NCBI RefSeq assembly: GCF_024713975.1
Contig: NC_091111.1
Span: 20,487,501-20,551,500 of the forward strand
DNA length: 64,000 nucleotides
Direction of reading: 5' to 3'
Origin: Paralichthys olivaceus
Lineage: Eukaryota; Chordata; Actinopteri; Pleuronectiformes; Paralichthyidae
Shown here: one piece after another, positions 53,151 to 64,000 of the stretch
How positions within the stretch are numbered: the first letter of the stretch is position 1
Layout: each line of letters starts with the position of its first letter
Made by a program: the position numbers and the translations under genes
Notes under the pieces: generated by a model
Database searches by the model: none
What the model was told of the DNA's origin: nothing
Seen by the model: the letters and a program-made list of their open reading frames with translations, nothing else

Positions 53151-53221
53151 GTGTGTGTAAGTGTGTGTGTTTGTGTGAACATACACACACACACACACGT
53201 GTGTGCGTGTGTGTGTTTGTG
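53151..53221. repeat. (GT)n-(AC)n-(GT)n alternating tract
   Basis: GT-rich, AC-rich and GT-rich runs follow one another, making a self-complementary, Z-DNA-prone block about 250 bp downstream of the zbtb25 first exon. Confidence 0.85.
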
Positions 53222-53863
53222 GCTGTCCAGGTGTTCTGGGTGATGATGTCATTACACCTGAGCTCAGGGATGGCCCTTAGCAGCCTGCAGCGATGACATC
53301 ATCAGTCAATCAGATTGATTGACAGGAATATGACAGATTCAGATCCATGACTGTAAATAAAGATGGACGACGTGACGGCTCCTTTAAATTGATGATGTTT
53401 TATATTTAAATAATATATATTATCAATAAAATTGATGATAGTATCTAAATTATTTATTGAAAGTCGACAACTTGTTACCTTAAGTGCAGAAGTCGTGTAT
53501 CACCCCACATATCAGCGTTTGTTAAACATGCAATGTGACACCAGTGGATGTTAGCATTTGTGAGTTATGACCAGACACTAACAGTTCTGCTGCTGTTACA
53601 GCTTCACCTGCTGCTGCTTCCTCCATGTTTTTATAACACAACAAATACTGTGCCTGCATCTTGGAGACTTGCTGACTGCTTGATGTTGGACAGAATCAAC
53701 CAAATCATCCCGGTGCAGCCCCCACCCATAAGTTAATAATTAATAAGTAAGAATCCCCACATCAATGCACTAAGGCTAATCACTCACATATAGAACTGAT
53801 CTTTATAAAAACCTGCTGAATTCTATTTATGTTCATGAATAAATGTTGCCTCATAATCTGCAG

Positions 53864-53864
<1 letters not shown>

Positions 53865-53897
<33 letters not shown>
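53865..53897. repeat. (TG)n microsatellite
   Basis: A GT run of about 32 bp lies in zbtb25 intron 1. No gene was seen elsewhere in the intron besides the family A repeat copies. Confidence 0.95.
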
Positions 53898-53898
<1 letters not shown>

Positions 53899-54034
53899 TT
53901 TTTAATGTGTTTAAATATGTGTCTCATAAAACATCATCTTGATCAAATCAAATAAACACAATTCTAATTTACATTTCACATGGTGATGCTAACCTTTGGA
54001 AATTTCACTCTAGCTAATAGAGAAACCTGTAACC

Positions 54035-54190
54035 GTTTTATAATATGATGTCAAATCACCAGTATCACCCCCTGGTGTCTGGCTGTAGGATAGGCCATAA
54101 ACCCTGCCTCCTCCATGTTAGCAGATGGGACATGGACCAAACAAAAAAATCAAAGTAGACGTTAAACAAATGTTTGTCAAAGATGGTTCT
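54035..54190 (+). repeat. Short interspersed repeat, family A copy
   Basis: The order 'agtatcaccccctggtgtctggctg', 'aaaccctgcctcctccatg', 'ttagcagatgggacatgg', 'aaatcaaagtagacgtt' matches the copy at 15325-15485 and, inverted, 45295-45500. It is in zbtb25 intron 1. Confidence 0.7.
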
Positions 54191-54526
54191 GTCATCTCAG
54201 GTCGTTCTTATCTCTCTGATGTTTGTTCGTGTTTCTGATCAGTTTGGTTTGAATCACTTATTTAATGATATAAAAACAGGCTGAGACGTCATGATTGACA
54301 GCTGATACTGACTCAGGATTGGTCGAGAGCGTGTATGGGCAGGACTTCAATTCCACGGCTCCACTTCACGATCACTGCTGCACAGACTCTGACTGTAAAT
54401 GACGTCATCACCACAAGCAAAATTTGAGACGTGTCATTGTCTTATTTGGAGGCTTTGATATTTGTTTATAGACTCTGTTTTGTCTCAGTCTTGAGTCAGA
54501 CATGTTGTTGTTTTGCAGAGTGGGTC

Positions 54527-55958
54527 ATGGAGGTGTCGTCTCACAGCCTCTTCCTGCTGCAGCAACTCAACGTTCAGAGAGAGTTCGGCTTCCTGTGCGA
54601 CTGCACCGTCGCTATCGGAAACGTCTACTTCAAAGCTCACCGAGCTGTGCTGGCCGCCTTCTCCAACTACTTCAAGATGATCTTCATCCACCAGTCCAGG
54701 TCAGTCCGATGTTTTTCTAAAAGTTAACCTGTAACTTCATAAACCGCTGAATCCTCATTGTGTCGTGTGTGTCCTCAGTGAGTGTATAAAGATCCAGCCC
54801 ACAGACATCCAGCCCGACGTCTTCAGCTACCTGCTGCACATCATGTACACTGGCATGTGTCCCAAACAGCCAGTGGACCAGAGCCGGCTGCAAGATGGCA
54901 TCAAGTTCCTTCACGCCTACCAGCTGTGTCGGAAACCAGATGAAGGTGCACTAGATGCCACAACTGATGTGGTCCGTATGTCCAACCTGTATGGAATTCA
55001 GATCTCGTCCCAGCTGGCCAACAAGGATGTGTCTGGAGTCCCCAAGACCACCACGGTGTCCCGAGGGGCCCCAGAGGATGGATGCTCTTCAGTCCGGGGG
55101 GCACGGTCCCACTCACAGCTGTCCCTCCCTGTTGGACTGGAGGGGGTGCCTTCAGACCGCCAGGCTTCGGCACTTCGCAACGTCTGCTCTGTAGCGTCTG
55201 GAGATGATTCAGACATTTCTTCTCGAATCAAGCAGGAACAAGTAGAGGAGGAGGAGGCGGAGGACAGGGAGGGAGAGGAGGGGGCAGAGCCAGGATCCCC
55301 GTCTCCAGCCCAGGGCAGCAGTCCCAGTCTCCTGTTTAAAGACCGACCCCTGGTCCTGCTGTGCCCCAGCTGTGGAGAGCGCTGCTTGTCCCCGGAAGGC
55401 CTCCGGGAGCATCTATTCAGCCACGCCCTTGACCCTGCCCGCCTGATGGAGGGGTTGTCGCACGGGAGACAGCTGAACACCAGTGTCGAAGAAGGGCCAC
55501 GGGGGGGCCAAGAGCAGCTAGACGCTGGATGTCTGGAGGAGGCGCTGAGGCAGAGCCAGGCGCTGGCCAATCAGCTGGCTGCTGAGCTGAGGAGGAGTCG
55601 AGGGGGGGGAGGGGGGAGCAGCCCCACCCCCGCCGTCCTGCACTCCCGTAAACGTAAAATTGCCTGCGCTGTCTGCAGCCTGCGCTTCTCCCACAAAAGC
55701 CAGCTGCAAGAGCACATGTACACCCACACCGGCAAACCGTCCCGCTACCACCGCTACAACCGCCTCTGCAGCCAGCTCTTCCAGGCCTCCGCCCACTTTT
55801 GTGAGGGCGCCGCAGAGCCTGGGGGAGGGGGCGGGGTGCCAACTGCTGCCGCTGTCTCTGAGGAGGCAAACAGGGACACTCAGGACAACGGCAGCTCCTG
55901 CTACTCCCTGGACTCTGAGATCTCTCAGGAGAGTGTGGATGGCGTTCCCGTGGAGTAA
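54527..55958 (+). CDS. zbtb25: ZBTB25, BTB/zinc-finger transcription factor
   Basis: ZBTB25 is a nuclear BTB protein reported as a repressor in mammalian T cells. The coding exons are 54527-54699 and 54779-55958, joined in phase 2 to give 450 residues. The BTB domain covers about 1-125 ([60 protein letters not shown]), with the intron placed before ECIKI. A Glu-rich acidic stretch lies in the middle (about 215-230). Two C2H2 fingers follow at about 253-274 ([17 protein letters not shown]) and 354-374 ([21 protein letters not shown]). The C-terminal ESVDGVPVE resembles the mammalian end. The linker contains Gly/Ser-rich runs (GGGGGS) absent from the mammalian protein. Confidence 0.96.
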
Positions 55959-56584
55959 TGTCATCAGGTGATGTCATATTGTCATAGTGGCGTGAATGAG
56001 CACACAGAGAGTGAAAAGACAAACCTGGAGGTGATTCTGTGCCATTGCAGGTGTGTGTATGGATAACAAGTGAAAGTCAATCAAACAAACAATTAGCTGC
56101 TGCAGAGTGGGACAGAGGAGATGACAGCTCTGATTGGCTGCTGAAGTTTCAAGACCAATCAGAGGAGAGCGAATGTCTTTGATGTTTCCTCACGTTACAT
56201 GTAGACGAGCCTTACACAGAAACAGCTGTTGTGCTTTTAATGTGAAAAGACATTCAGTTATAATTTGAAATTCAGATCCTGTATAGGATCATACATTTGA
56301 TTTTTCCTGTTTCCTTTTCCTGATGAGATTTAAGTTAATCAAAAAAGGGGTGTTCCTTTAACGTTGATTTGTGTCGGGTAACCCTAACCCTTTGATTTCA
56401 CAGTTGATATTGATTATTGATCGGTGAATGTCTGATTGCTCAGTAGTGACGTCGTCTTTGTGCTTCTCTGAAAAAAAAATCCCAGGTTGACGTGTTTTCA
56501 ACAATTGTCTGGTTTTCATCGTAAATAGGTTTGTAAATAAACGTCTTTTTCCACCAATCAGTTTGACTGAGGACATTCACACTC

Positions 56585-56590
56585 AATAAA
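56585..56590 (+). terminator. zbtb25: Possible zbtb25 polyadenylation signal
   Basis: AATAAA lies about 630 bp after the stop codon. Another AAATAAA occurs near 56535. Which is used is unknown. Confidence 0.45.
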
Positions 56591-56849
56591 ACACACACAA
56601 CAAAAACAATCAAATATACACAGGAAAGCACAAAAACGAACATCAACAAAAAACAACAAACTTTTTCACCGAAGATAATTCTTATAATACTTAAATGTTA
56701 GGTTAAAAGTCAGTGTTCATCTCATTGATCACAAATCGGATCAATAACAGAAGCGTTAGTTCTGATGACTCATCATTTGGACTCAACATTATTGGAGTGA
56801 ACGCTACTCCTGAAACACATAAGATCACACATCAGATTCTGACCTGCAG

Positions 56850-57660
56850 GTGTCAGCAGAGAGCAGAACAGAGGCATGCTGGAAAAAACTGGGAAACCTT
56901 TTTCAAAGTTTTGCCGTGAAACAAGAAGTTGTTGTAACTTCAGTGGACATTATTCAATATGCACCAAACTTCACGTTTGATAAAAGTCCTGGCCTGAACA
57001 CATCTACATGCAAATATTCATTCATAGTCATAGCGCCCCCTACAGACAAGAAGAAATTACATATTTTATACTGCGATATACTCCTCAAAGTTTGATGTTT
57101 TACCTTGAAAAAGGAAGTTGACTATATCTCGTCCAAACTTCCCATAAGCAGATCCAGCTGTCATTTGGTCCAAAGACCCTTAAGAGTGTGAAGAAGACAT
57201 CTTGTGAATGTTGTCCGTTTACGTTGAACGCTGAACAATGTTGATCTATTTTTTACAGTTGATCGAATTTTTGTGAGACTAAACATACATGAGAAGTCAT
57301 GAAACTTGGCAAACATGTCAGAATGACATTACAATATGGGTTTTACATATGGTCATGGATAAATGGCTCGAAACTAAATTTCATCAAAGAAGCCCAAGCA
57401 TAATGTTTCACAGATAAGTAGGAAAACCGGTATGTATCATGGCCAGACATACCCATACCCTAAATTGAACAGGAAGTTAGTAATGTGGATTGTAATGTAA
57501 AATTTCTACTTGGTTTTTGCTTTTGGCAGGAATTCTACTTGAATGAACTCCTACAGAATCATTTTAACTTCATATTGTTTGTGCAAACAATAGACAGATG
57601 TTTGTGGTATAATGTGGAATTTTGAAGTTTTGCTGTGAAATAGGAAGTTGTTCAGGTGTT
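56850..57660. repeat. Dispersed fish repeat with 'gaaanaggaagttg' words
   Basis: The words 'gtgaaacaagaagttgttgta', 'catagcgccccctacagac', 'accttgaaaaaggaagttg' and 'gctgtgaaataggaagttgtt' recur within the segment and resemble a repeat I know from percomorph genomes. It lies between the converging zbtb25 and mthfd1 genes. The family is unnamed here. Confidence 0.5.
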
Positions 57661-58266
57661 GCCTAATCAGATGTCCTGATTAAGTCACATCTGTCCACCC
57701 ACAAACAACTGCTGCTGAACGAGCCTGATGTTTCCATCAAGAGGAGGAGACCGACCCCAGAGATAAAAGACAGAAAATACTGGAGTTAGACACACTCAAC
57801 AAACAAACAAATAAATAAGAGGCAGGTTCAAGGTTGCGTAAGTTTAGACACATCTGAAAGCATAGTGCCTGACAGTCAGAGCTCAGGTGATTTGAACACT
57901 CCATCAATGAAATGATCTGATTTAGTTGTTCTATTTGAATCTGACACATTTCTGTGACATGTTTTTAAATGACATCAGCGTCTCAGACTTGAAACAACAA
58001 ACTGATCAAACTCATTTTAGTGTCGAATAAGCTGAATTTGTGTTGATGAACGGTGAAGAAATAAAATCAATTGATCAAACATACAGACTGTCAAGTTATA
58101 TCAGGAACCAATCAAAGTGTCAGTGACGAACGTGACACAGTTCCACCATCAGGTACTGAGAAGTATTACACTGAGGAACAGATACCACTTTTTCAAAAGT
58201 AACTAACAATTGACTTTACATATAACTACATGAAGTAAAAAAGTTTTTTTGACTGGTGAAACGGTG
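57660..58266. other. Intergenic before the mthfd1 3' end
   Basis: No coding sequence was seen. In particular there is no trace on the minus strand of the formate-tetrahydrofolate ligase domain that would normally follow the MTHFD1 D/C domain. Confidence 0.6.
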
Positions 58267-58272
58267 TTTATT
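58267..58272 (-). terminator. mthfd1: mthfd1-like polyadenylation signal
   Basis: Minus-strand AATAAA lies 234 bp after the stop codon at 58506. It supports the short gene end. Confidence 0.7.
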
Positions 58273-58505
58273 CAAATCTGTGGAGACAGAGGATGTCATC
58301 TTGTCCACACCTGTCCAAACTGTCCACCTGCAGGCAAACGGACAAATGTGAGCATTCTCCAGCAGGGGGCGACCCTCTGTCAACAACATTCAGTCACTAA
58401 TAGATATAAAATGATGATTTAAAGTTTTAAGGAAAACTGTTCGTTAAGGTTGTGAAATAAAACAGGGTCTTGCTACCTCAGTGTTTCCTGTAAAGTTGGT
58501 TCAGT

Positions 58506-59874
58506 TCAGACGTGTTTGAGGAAACGACGTGCGCTCTGCACCGTGTTCTGCAACAAAACCATGGAAGCATCACCTCAGATCGGAATCCAGGTAAAAAATG
58601 GAATCGAAAAAAAATAAATGACATAAACAAACACAACATGCCTCCATGAGCATGGCCACCGTCATCGGCCCCACCCCTCCTGGGACAGGTGTGATAAATC
58701 CTGCTCTCTGATTGGCTGAGGCATAGTGGACGTCTCCGACGACACGTTTACCGCTCTCCTTTGTGTGATCTGTGACAGAGGTCAAAGGTCACACACAGTC
58801 ATCACGAGGGTCAGAGGACATAACACATAATGATGGATCAGTTATTGATTAATCAGTGACTTAAACCTCAACTCTGATCGAACACAAACATTGCGAAACA
58901 AAGTGTGTAAGTGTGTAGTATCAGTGTGTAGTATCAGTGTGTAGTATCAGTGTGTAGTATCAGTGTGTAGTATCAGTCGTTTAAGTGTGTAGTATCAGTC
59001 GTTTAAGTGTGTAGTATCATTGTGTACCTGGTATGTGGTTAATTCCACAGTCAATGACCACAGCTCCTTCTTTCAGCCACTCTCCTCTGATCATCTCAGC
59101 TTTACCTGCTCCCACCACCAGGATGTCAGCCCTACTCACCTGTACACACAGGAAACACATCATCATCACACAGGAAACACATTGTGGTGTCTGAAATGCT
59201 ATGTGTTGTCCTCCCTATAAAAGAAATGTATCTTTGGGTTTGAGGCCCACAGGTCCTGAGGAATTTCGAGAAAGCCTGAATATATGTTAAGGCATTAGGT
59301 CACAGTTTTAAGGGTTACACTAAATTTGAGTAAGTGCCTTCTCTCCCTGTTACCAGACAGATGAGAAGAGCTGGATGAAAGCCAGATGTGTTTTCTTTAG
59401 ATTCATGAAAACAACCCTATATAAACGAGGAGTTGAAGTTGTCCCCTTAGAAGAGATTCACATTGGCCCCGATCATCACACAGGAAACACATCATCATCA
59501 CACAGGAAACACATCATCATCACACAGGAAACACATCATCACCTGCTCAGGTAGGTTTGTTGTCTTTGAGTGACAGGTGGTCACGGTGGCATGATTCCAC
59601 AACAACAGGTCATGCATCGGAGCACCAACAATTTTACTTCGACCAATCACCACCGCAGATGACCCTGCCACGGTAACGCCTGCACAGGAACAGCAAGTCA
59701 CAGTCTTTATATGATGATGGTTACTGATGGTCTTTGTATATAGTCATCAATTGTCTTTATATACAGTGTACGACCTGTCTGTCTGATCAGCTCCATGCAG
59801 CCTCTCGGTGTACACGGGAGGAAACAGTCATTGAGTTCACCTCGAGACAACCTCCCTGCATTTATACAGGTCAG

Positions 59875-59919
<45 letters not shown>

Positions 59920-62784
59920 ACCCACACACACACACACACACCGAGTCAGTGTTAAAAGTCAGTTTGCAGATGATATCACTTCCTGTGCGGACTCACCCGT
60001 CCACGTCTTTCTCTGGAGACACGGCATTGACGATGAGTTCAGTGTCGATGATGTTCACAGAATCCAGAGGAAGCTGCACGATCAAACCGTGAACCAAACG
60101 GTTCTCGTTCACCGACATGATGCTCTGCAGGACCTGATACAGGAAGCAGGAAGCAGGAAATAGGAAGCAGGAAGCAGTAATCAGGAAACCCGAAACAGGA
60201 TCAGGAAATAATTCTTTATTAATTAAATTCAATACCTGTTCAGCCGAAAGATACATTTAACATATGTTCATACAAGTGTGTGTGTGTGTAGAATTTATCA
60301 ATTTCAATGAGTCCATGAAAATAGACTTCTTTCAAAGATAGATAGAAGTGTGTTTTTTTTTTTTGTGCAAAAAAATACTCGAACCCTTGACAATTTTCTG
60401 TCCATTATAAAACCAAATTTAATATTTTTGTCAGTCAACACTGTTATAGCCAAATTATTATTCAACAGCCTTCCAAAATAGATTGGATGTATTACAAGAG
60501 AGATGTTTCTATTTCTATTTTACAGAATACACAATAATTAGAAACAATCTTGAACCTGAGCTGTATCATTCACTGTTTTAAAGTGCATTTGTTTAGTTTT
60601 TGGAAGAACACGGAAAGATATCTACGTCTAATGCTCTTAGACATCACAGAAGTGTATTCCTGCCATAGGTACCTTCTCTTTAGAGACAAGAAAGAAGAGA
60701 CAGACTTAGACAGTTGTTGACGAGGACTCCCTTAATCAGACCATCACTTTTAGAACAGCAGAATATTCTCTGTTAGAGACCCTTAGATTGTATATACCAT
60801 TAAATTCACTATAGTGAAGAATGTTGCCTTTGTCATCTATTAATTGTCATTCTTTAACGTAAAGTGATTCCTCTTTATCAGAATGCATCGGTGTACTGTG
60901 GGGAGAGAAATTAAATGTAAACGTTAGCTAGAAGCCGAAACCTCCAGTGAAGCAGACGTCACATGTTTGATTGGTCAGAAAGTATGCCAAAGACCTCTTA
61001 GTACTATTAGTACTATTGACCACAGCTTTTCTTTTTAGTTTTCTTTTCTTTTCAAGTCAAATCTGGTTTATTGAGGTTTTTTGGGGGATATAACAGAGGT
61101 ACAGTGTTTTTAGTTTAAGTGTGGGTGTGCAATGACAGCTGCTGACACCAATCCCAGTAAAGCATCGATAAACCCCAAAAAACAAAGGATGTATGTAAAT
61201 AGTGTTGGTATATACAATCACAATAAAATAATGCCTGCCAGCCACACAAAGGCTGGTTCTGTTGGTTCAACCCCTAACACATAATAATCAAGGATTTACC
61301 AACATTTAAATAAACATTTACAAAGACTAGAATGTATCTAAAAAAAAAAAGTTAGGGTTAGTAGTTAGACAAAAATGATCTTTCTTCAAAACAGGGATTT
61401 TGCATTGCTCAGATAATAGTTTTTATTTTGTTTTATTGTGACACTTTGTTGTTATATTTCCATTCAAATGATCAAAAAAACCAAATGTTTGATTGGTCAG
61501 ACGTGTTTCTGGTAAAAACACGAAGTAATAGAGGATGTTGTGCGTTGGTCACTGACCTCACATTGCGTTGCTGTGTTTGGAAGCCTCACATGTTTCGCAT
61601 CAATTCCAATCTGCAGAGACGACAAAGTGAATATGTTAAAGCTGCAAAAATCAATATGCATATATTTTTTTTGGGGGGGGGGGGGGGGGTTCTCTCACCA
61701 CTGCCTCTTGTGGCTGGAGAGGGAAAACCACATTTATGACTGAAGACACGTTGGGTTTAACATGTGATTCATCTTGTGGGGTACATGAATCATATGTTCA
61801 CAAAGTCGGTCCGTCACTTAACACTGTCTCTACTTTGCTCATTGGTTCCCACTGATGATGTCATTCTATAAGCACGTTGCATGGATGTAGTTTCATTTTT
61901 CATTTCCTCAAACTGCTGCATGTTTTTAAATAAAAATAAAAAGGAGTTTAGGGACCCAGCAGAGGGGGTGGAGTCTCAGCACCTCACCTGAGCCGCAGCC
62001 TTCAGTTTGGTGCTGATGTACAAGTTAGAGTCGTCTCTGTCTCCCACCTGCAACACAATGTAACACATATTACTGCTTCCTGTCGTCCACGCCATTTCAT
62101 AGCAGTGTCCTTAAAAACAAGATGGAGGATTGACAGAAAACCTCCCGTGTGACCTGAACACCTGGATTGTCTGGGAACGTTCCAGTTCAGGAGGAACAGA
62201 TAAATTCAAGTTCCACGTTGAATTGGGCAGAGTTCAACTGTAACACTCACATTTTCCTGTCAGACCGGATGTGAACAGATCAGATGTTCACGTTAACATT
62301 CGTTTGCGAGACCGTTTGTTATCAGTCAACTGAAAACAGCAGCGTCACGGTTCACCTGACAAGTCTGCCCCCTGAAGGCTGTGTGTGTAAACATCACTAT
62401 ACAACTAATATATAACAGTCACATGTAAAAATTATAACTTTTATGTAAAGTAACTTGAGATCATGTATATTGAATTTAATTGAATTATAACAATTCAAAT
62501 AATATGGGGGGGGGGGGCTCCACGTTCTGAGTAAAGGTTAAAAATTAAATTTACCTGAAGAACCAACAAACCGGGTTTGAACCCAGAGAAGTCACTCGTC
62601 ATCTTCTGCACCTCGTTCTTCAGCCTCTGTCTCACCAACCTACACAAAGGTCAAGGGTCAACTCTCTAACACCTGACAAAATGGAACAAAGTGGGATGTG
62701 GACTCACTTGGATGTCTTGTTGCCAGAAATGATGGTTGCTATGGAGCGGCTTCTTCCTAAGCAACCAGGGGCTGCAAGACGCAT
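58506..62784 (-). CDS. mthfd1: MTHFD1-derived short methylenetetrahydrofolate dehydrogenase/cyclohydrolase without ligase domain
   Basis: The product should interconvert 5,10-methylene-, 5,10-methenyl- and 10-formyl-tetrahydrofolate. Exons in order are 62784-62708, 62639-62555, 62047-61988, 61610-61557, 60133-59997, 59875-59775, 59679-59543, 59139-59028, 58769-58642 and 58547-58506, giving 310 residues with phases consistent. Active-site Tyr64 and Lys68 lie in [26 protein letters not shown], the NADP loop GRSKIVGAP (184-192) and [17 protein letters not shown] are intact. The sequence is cytosolic MTHFD1-like, not MTHFD2-like ([19 protein letters not shown]). It ends [13 protein letters not shown]-stop, where MTHFD1 continues for another 620 or so residues. 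The last intron uses a GC donor (GAG followed by gcatgt). The N-terminus [20 protein letters not shown] looks like a mitochondrial leader, but an upstream first exon cannot be excluded. Its place next to zbtb25 matches the human MTHFD1 locus. Confidence 0.9.
58900..59022. repeat. 15-bp tandem repeat, 'gtgtgtagtatcagt'
   Basis: About eight units of GTGTGTAGTATCAGT, some with a 'cgtttaa' insertion, abut the splice donor of the mthfd1-like exon 59139-59028. Confidence 0.9.
59465..59542. repeat. 22-bp tandem repeat, 'cacacaggaaacacatcatcat'
   Basis: Three to four copies lie directly against the donor of the mthfd1-like exon 59679-59543. The same unit appears at 59147-59180 next to the acceptor side of the following exon, so the intron is bracketed by it. 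Confidence 0.85.
59878..59940. repeat. (CA)n microsatellite
   Basis: A CA run of about 62 bp starts three bases beyond the acceptor of the mthfd1-like exon 59875-59775. In the transcript it is the (TG)n tract immediately preceding the AG. Confidence 0.95.
60290..61550. other. mthfd1-like intron 4 interior
   Basis: About 1.3 kb of AT-rich intron shows no recognised exon, RNA or repeat family. Confidence 0.45.
61664..61690. repeat. T-tract followed by a run of about 16 G
   Basis: An uninterrupted T-run followed by an uninterrupted G-run lies in mthfd1-like intron 3. A similar G-run of about 13 lies at 62505-62518. These are simple-sequence tracts that could fold as G-quadruplex. Confidence 0.8.
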
Positions 62785-62927
62785 TAAGTGGGTGCCTAAT
62801 GACAACATGACTGACAGGGGGGGGCTCATTAGAAATGTACCATCAGCCCCAGCCCCCCCACAGACAATAGACCCCACCCCAACACATGTCACACACGTCA
62901 ACAATGCAACACGTCAACAGGGGTCTA

Positions 62928-63690
62928 AGAAGTGAGTTCAACACATCCAGGATTTCTTTCATTTATCCAGCTGAACTTAACCTAACAATCACAGTCAGGC
63001 TCAGTGGTCACATGATGCCGGTTATCAACTAGTTAAGTTAACTCAGGTTTTCCTTATCAAGATATGAGTGTGTGCACATTAAAGGGGAGGAGTTTACTGC
63101 ATATGACCAATCACAAACAAGTTTGACTGACAGCAGAGCCTCATATTTCACAATGAGGATCCAACTGTTACTACTACAGCATTAAAAGTGAAATATGTGT
63201 GGTTCTCCTCCGCTCACACTCCCAGTACATCAGTATCAGTAAGTGAAGTACATGTAGACAGTCTGTGGTACTGAGAGTACTTTGCTCCTTCGGGTCAGGT
63301 TGGTTCTGTTGAAGCTCCAGCAGCTGACAAAGGTTCATCCTCTGAGGAGAATCTAGATCTTTCAGAAACTCCTCAGAGGATCTCAGAGGCTCTGGTGGGT
63401 CTCTGAAGACCCTGGTCCTCCTCAGAGACTGGAACGATCCACAGCAGCTCCACGATAACAACATGATGTCATGGTTCAAAGGAGGGGAGTGGTCAGTGGG
63501 CGGAGCTTTTATACTTTTTGATCTCTTATCTCCAACTTAACCTGGAGCCGGTCAGCTGGTAAACATGTTACCATGGTGATTTACCCGGTAACAAGGGAAC
63601 GAGCTTCGTAGGACTGAAAACTCTGAATTAAACCTGAAGTTAAGTGATAACCACACATCCTGCTTCATAGTTCAGAGGTCAGGTAGACAT
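62928..63690. mobile_element. Dispersed inverted-repeat element, copy 2, with extra internal segment
   Basis: The order of words matches the 11028-11555 copy, including 'ctgaacttaacctaacaa', 'gagtgtgtgcacat', 'gaggagtttactgcatatgacc', 'gatctcttatctccaact', 'gagcttcgtagga' and 'cctgaagttaagtgataac'. Copy 2 carries about 250-300 bp more in the middle. The minus strand there reads LRRTRVFRDPPEPL...NLCQLLEL, which weakly recalls the start of PIF/Harbinger transposases. It lies upstream of the mthfd1-like start. Confidence 0.65.
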
Positions 63691-64000
63691 GGTCAGAGTC
63701 TGACAGAGTTTATCATGAAACAGAAACTGATCAGAGTCACACATCTCACTGCTCCTCTGTTTCTATAAAAGAAAAAATTAATACATTTAATCAAACTTTT
63801 ATTTTATATCTGAGATATTTGTTTTATGTTTCTGTGATTATTGATCGGAAGTCAATACATGTGGATAAAATCCTACCCCCCCCCCACTTACAACTCACAC
63901 TCAAACTCAGGCATGTGCATGTGAATACACGTCCACACCATACATACTTTCTTTTATCTTGATATGAATATTATTGTTTGATTATTGATCGATCAACTCT
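63690..64000. other. Right edge of window, no gene seen
   Basis: AT-rich sequence with no coding or RNA feature recognised. An upstream noncoding exon of the mthfd1-like gene could lie here or beyond the window. Confidence 0.4.

Noticed and set aside
58900-59542. CRISPR-like direct repeats
   Set aside because: The repeats are tandem without unique spacers and the DNA is vertebrate; they are minisatellites.
58506-62784. Identification as MTHFD2 or MTHFD2L
   Set aside because: The NADP-loop and following sequence ([19 protein letters not shown]) is MTHFD1-type, and the position next to zbtb25 is the MTHFD1 locus, even though length and leader resemble MTHFD2.

Overview
This is nuclear DNA of a teleost fish, probably a spiny-rayed (percomorph) species. 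The genes have compact vertebrate exon-intron structure with GT-AG junctions. All eight proteins have vertebrate orthologues. The spacers hold fish-type repeats: Tc1, Penelope, CR1/Rex1- and L2-type LINEs, CA/GT microsatellites and many minisatellites. Gene identities, exon joins and repeat classes were worked out by reading the sequence and from memory of the families; no search or alignment was run.

Layout from left to right: plekhg3 (minus, 549-15283, 18 coding exons, 5' exon near 16.8 kb); a CR1/Rex1-type LINE fragment (17.4-18.1 kb); spint1, encoding HAI-1 (minus, 19460-23387, 10 exons); a short bub1b (plus, 25591-28661, 13 coding exons plus a leader exon); pak6 (plus, 30792-36942, 8 coding exons, with a dead Penelope element in intron 5); a full-length sarcomeric myosin heavy chain in one uninterrupted exon (plus, 38918-44722); zbtb1 (minus, 47699-49750); zbtb25 (plus, 54527-55958, divergent from zbtb1); and an MTHFD1-locus gene (minus, 58506-62784, 10 exons) encoding only the dehydrogenase/cyclohydrolase half. 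The outer genes plekhg3(-), zbtb1(-), zbtb25(+), mthfd1(-) keep the order and orientation of human 14q23. The spint1, bub1b and pak6 block matches human 15q15 and sits inside that array.

These genes are not a pathway. They act separately in Rho/actin signalling (plekhg3, pak6), protease inhibition (spint1), mitosis (bub1b), muscle contraction (myosin), transcription (zbtb1, zbtb25) and one-carbon metabolism (mthfd1). Three are structurally unusual. The myosin has no introns but is intact and has a CArG box and TATA box directly upstream. The bub1b copy lacks the TPR/KEN checkpoint half but keeps the Bub3-binding, ABBA, PP2A-B56 and pseudokinase parts. The mthfd1 copy stops after the D/C domain, has a GC-AG last intron and a possible mitochondrial leader. 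Together they suggest duplicated genes that specialised, or a retrogene, in one short interval.
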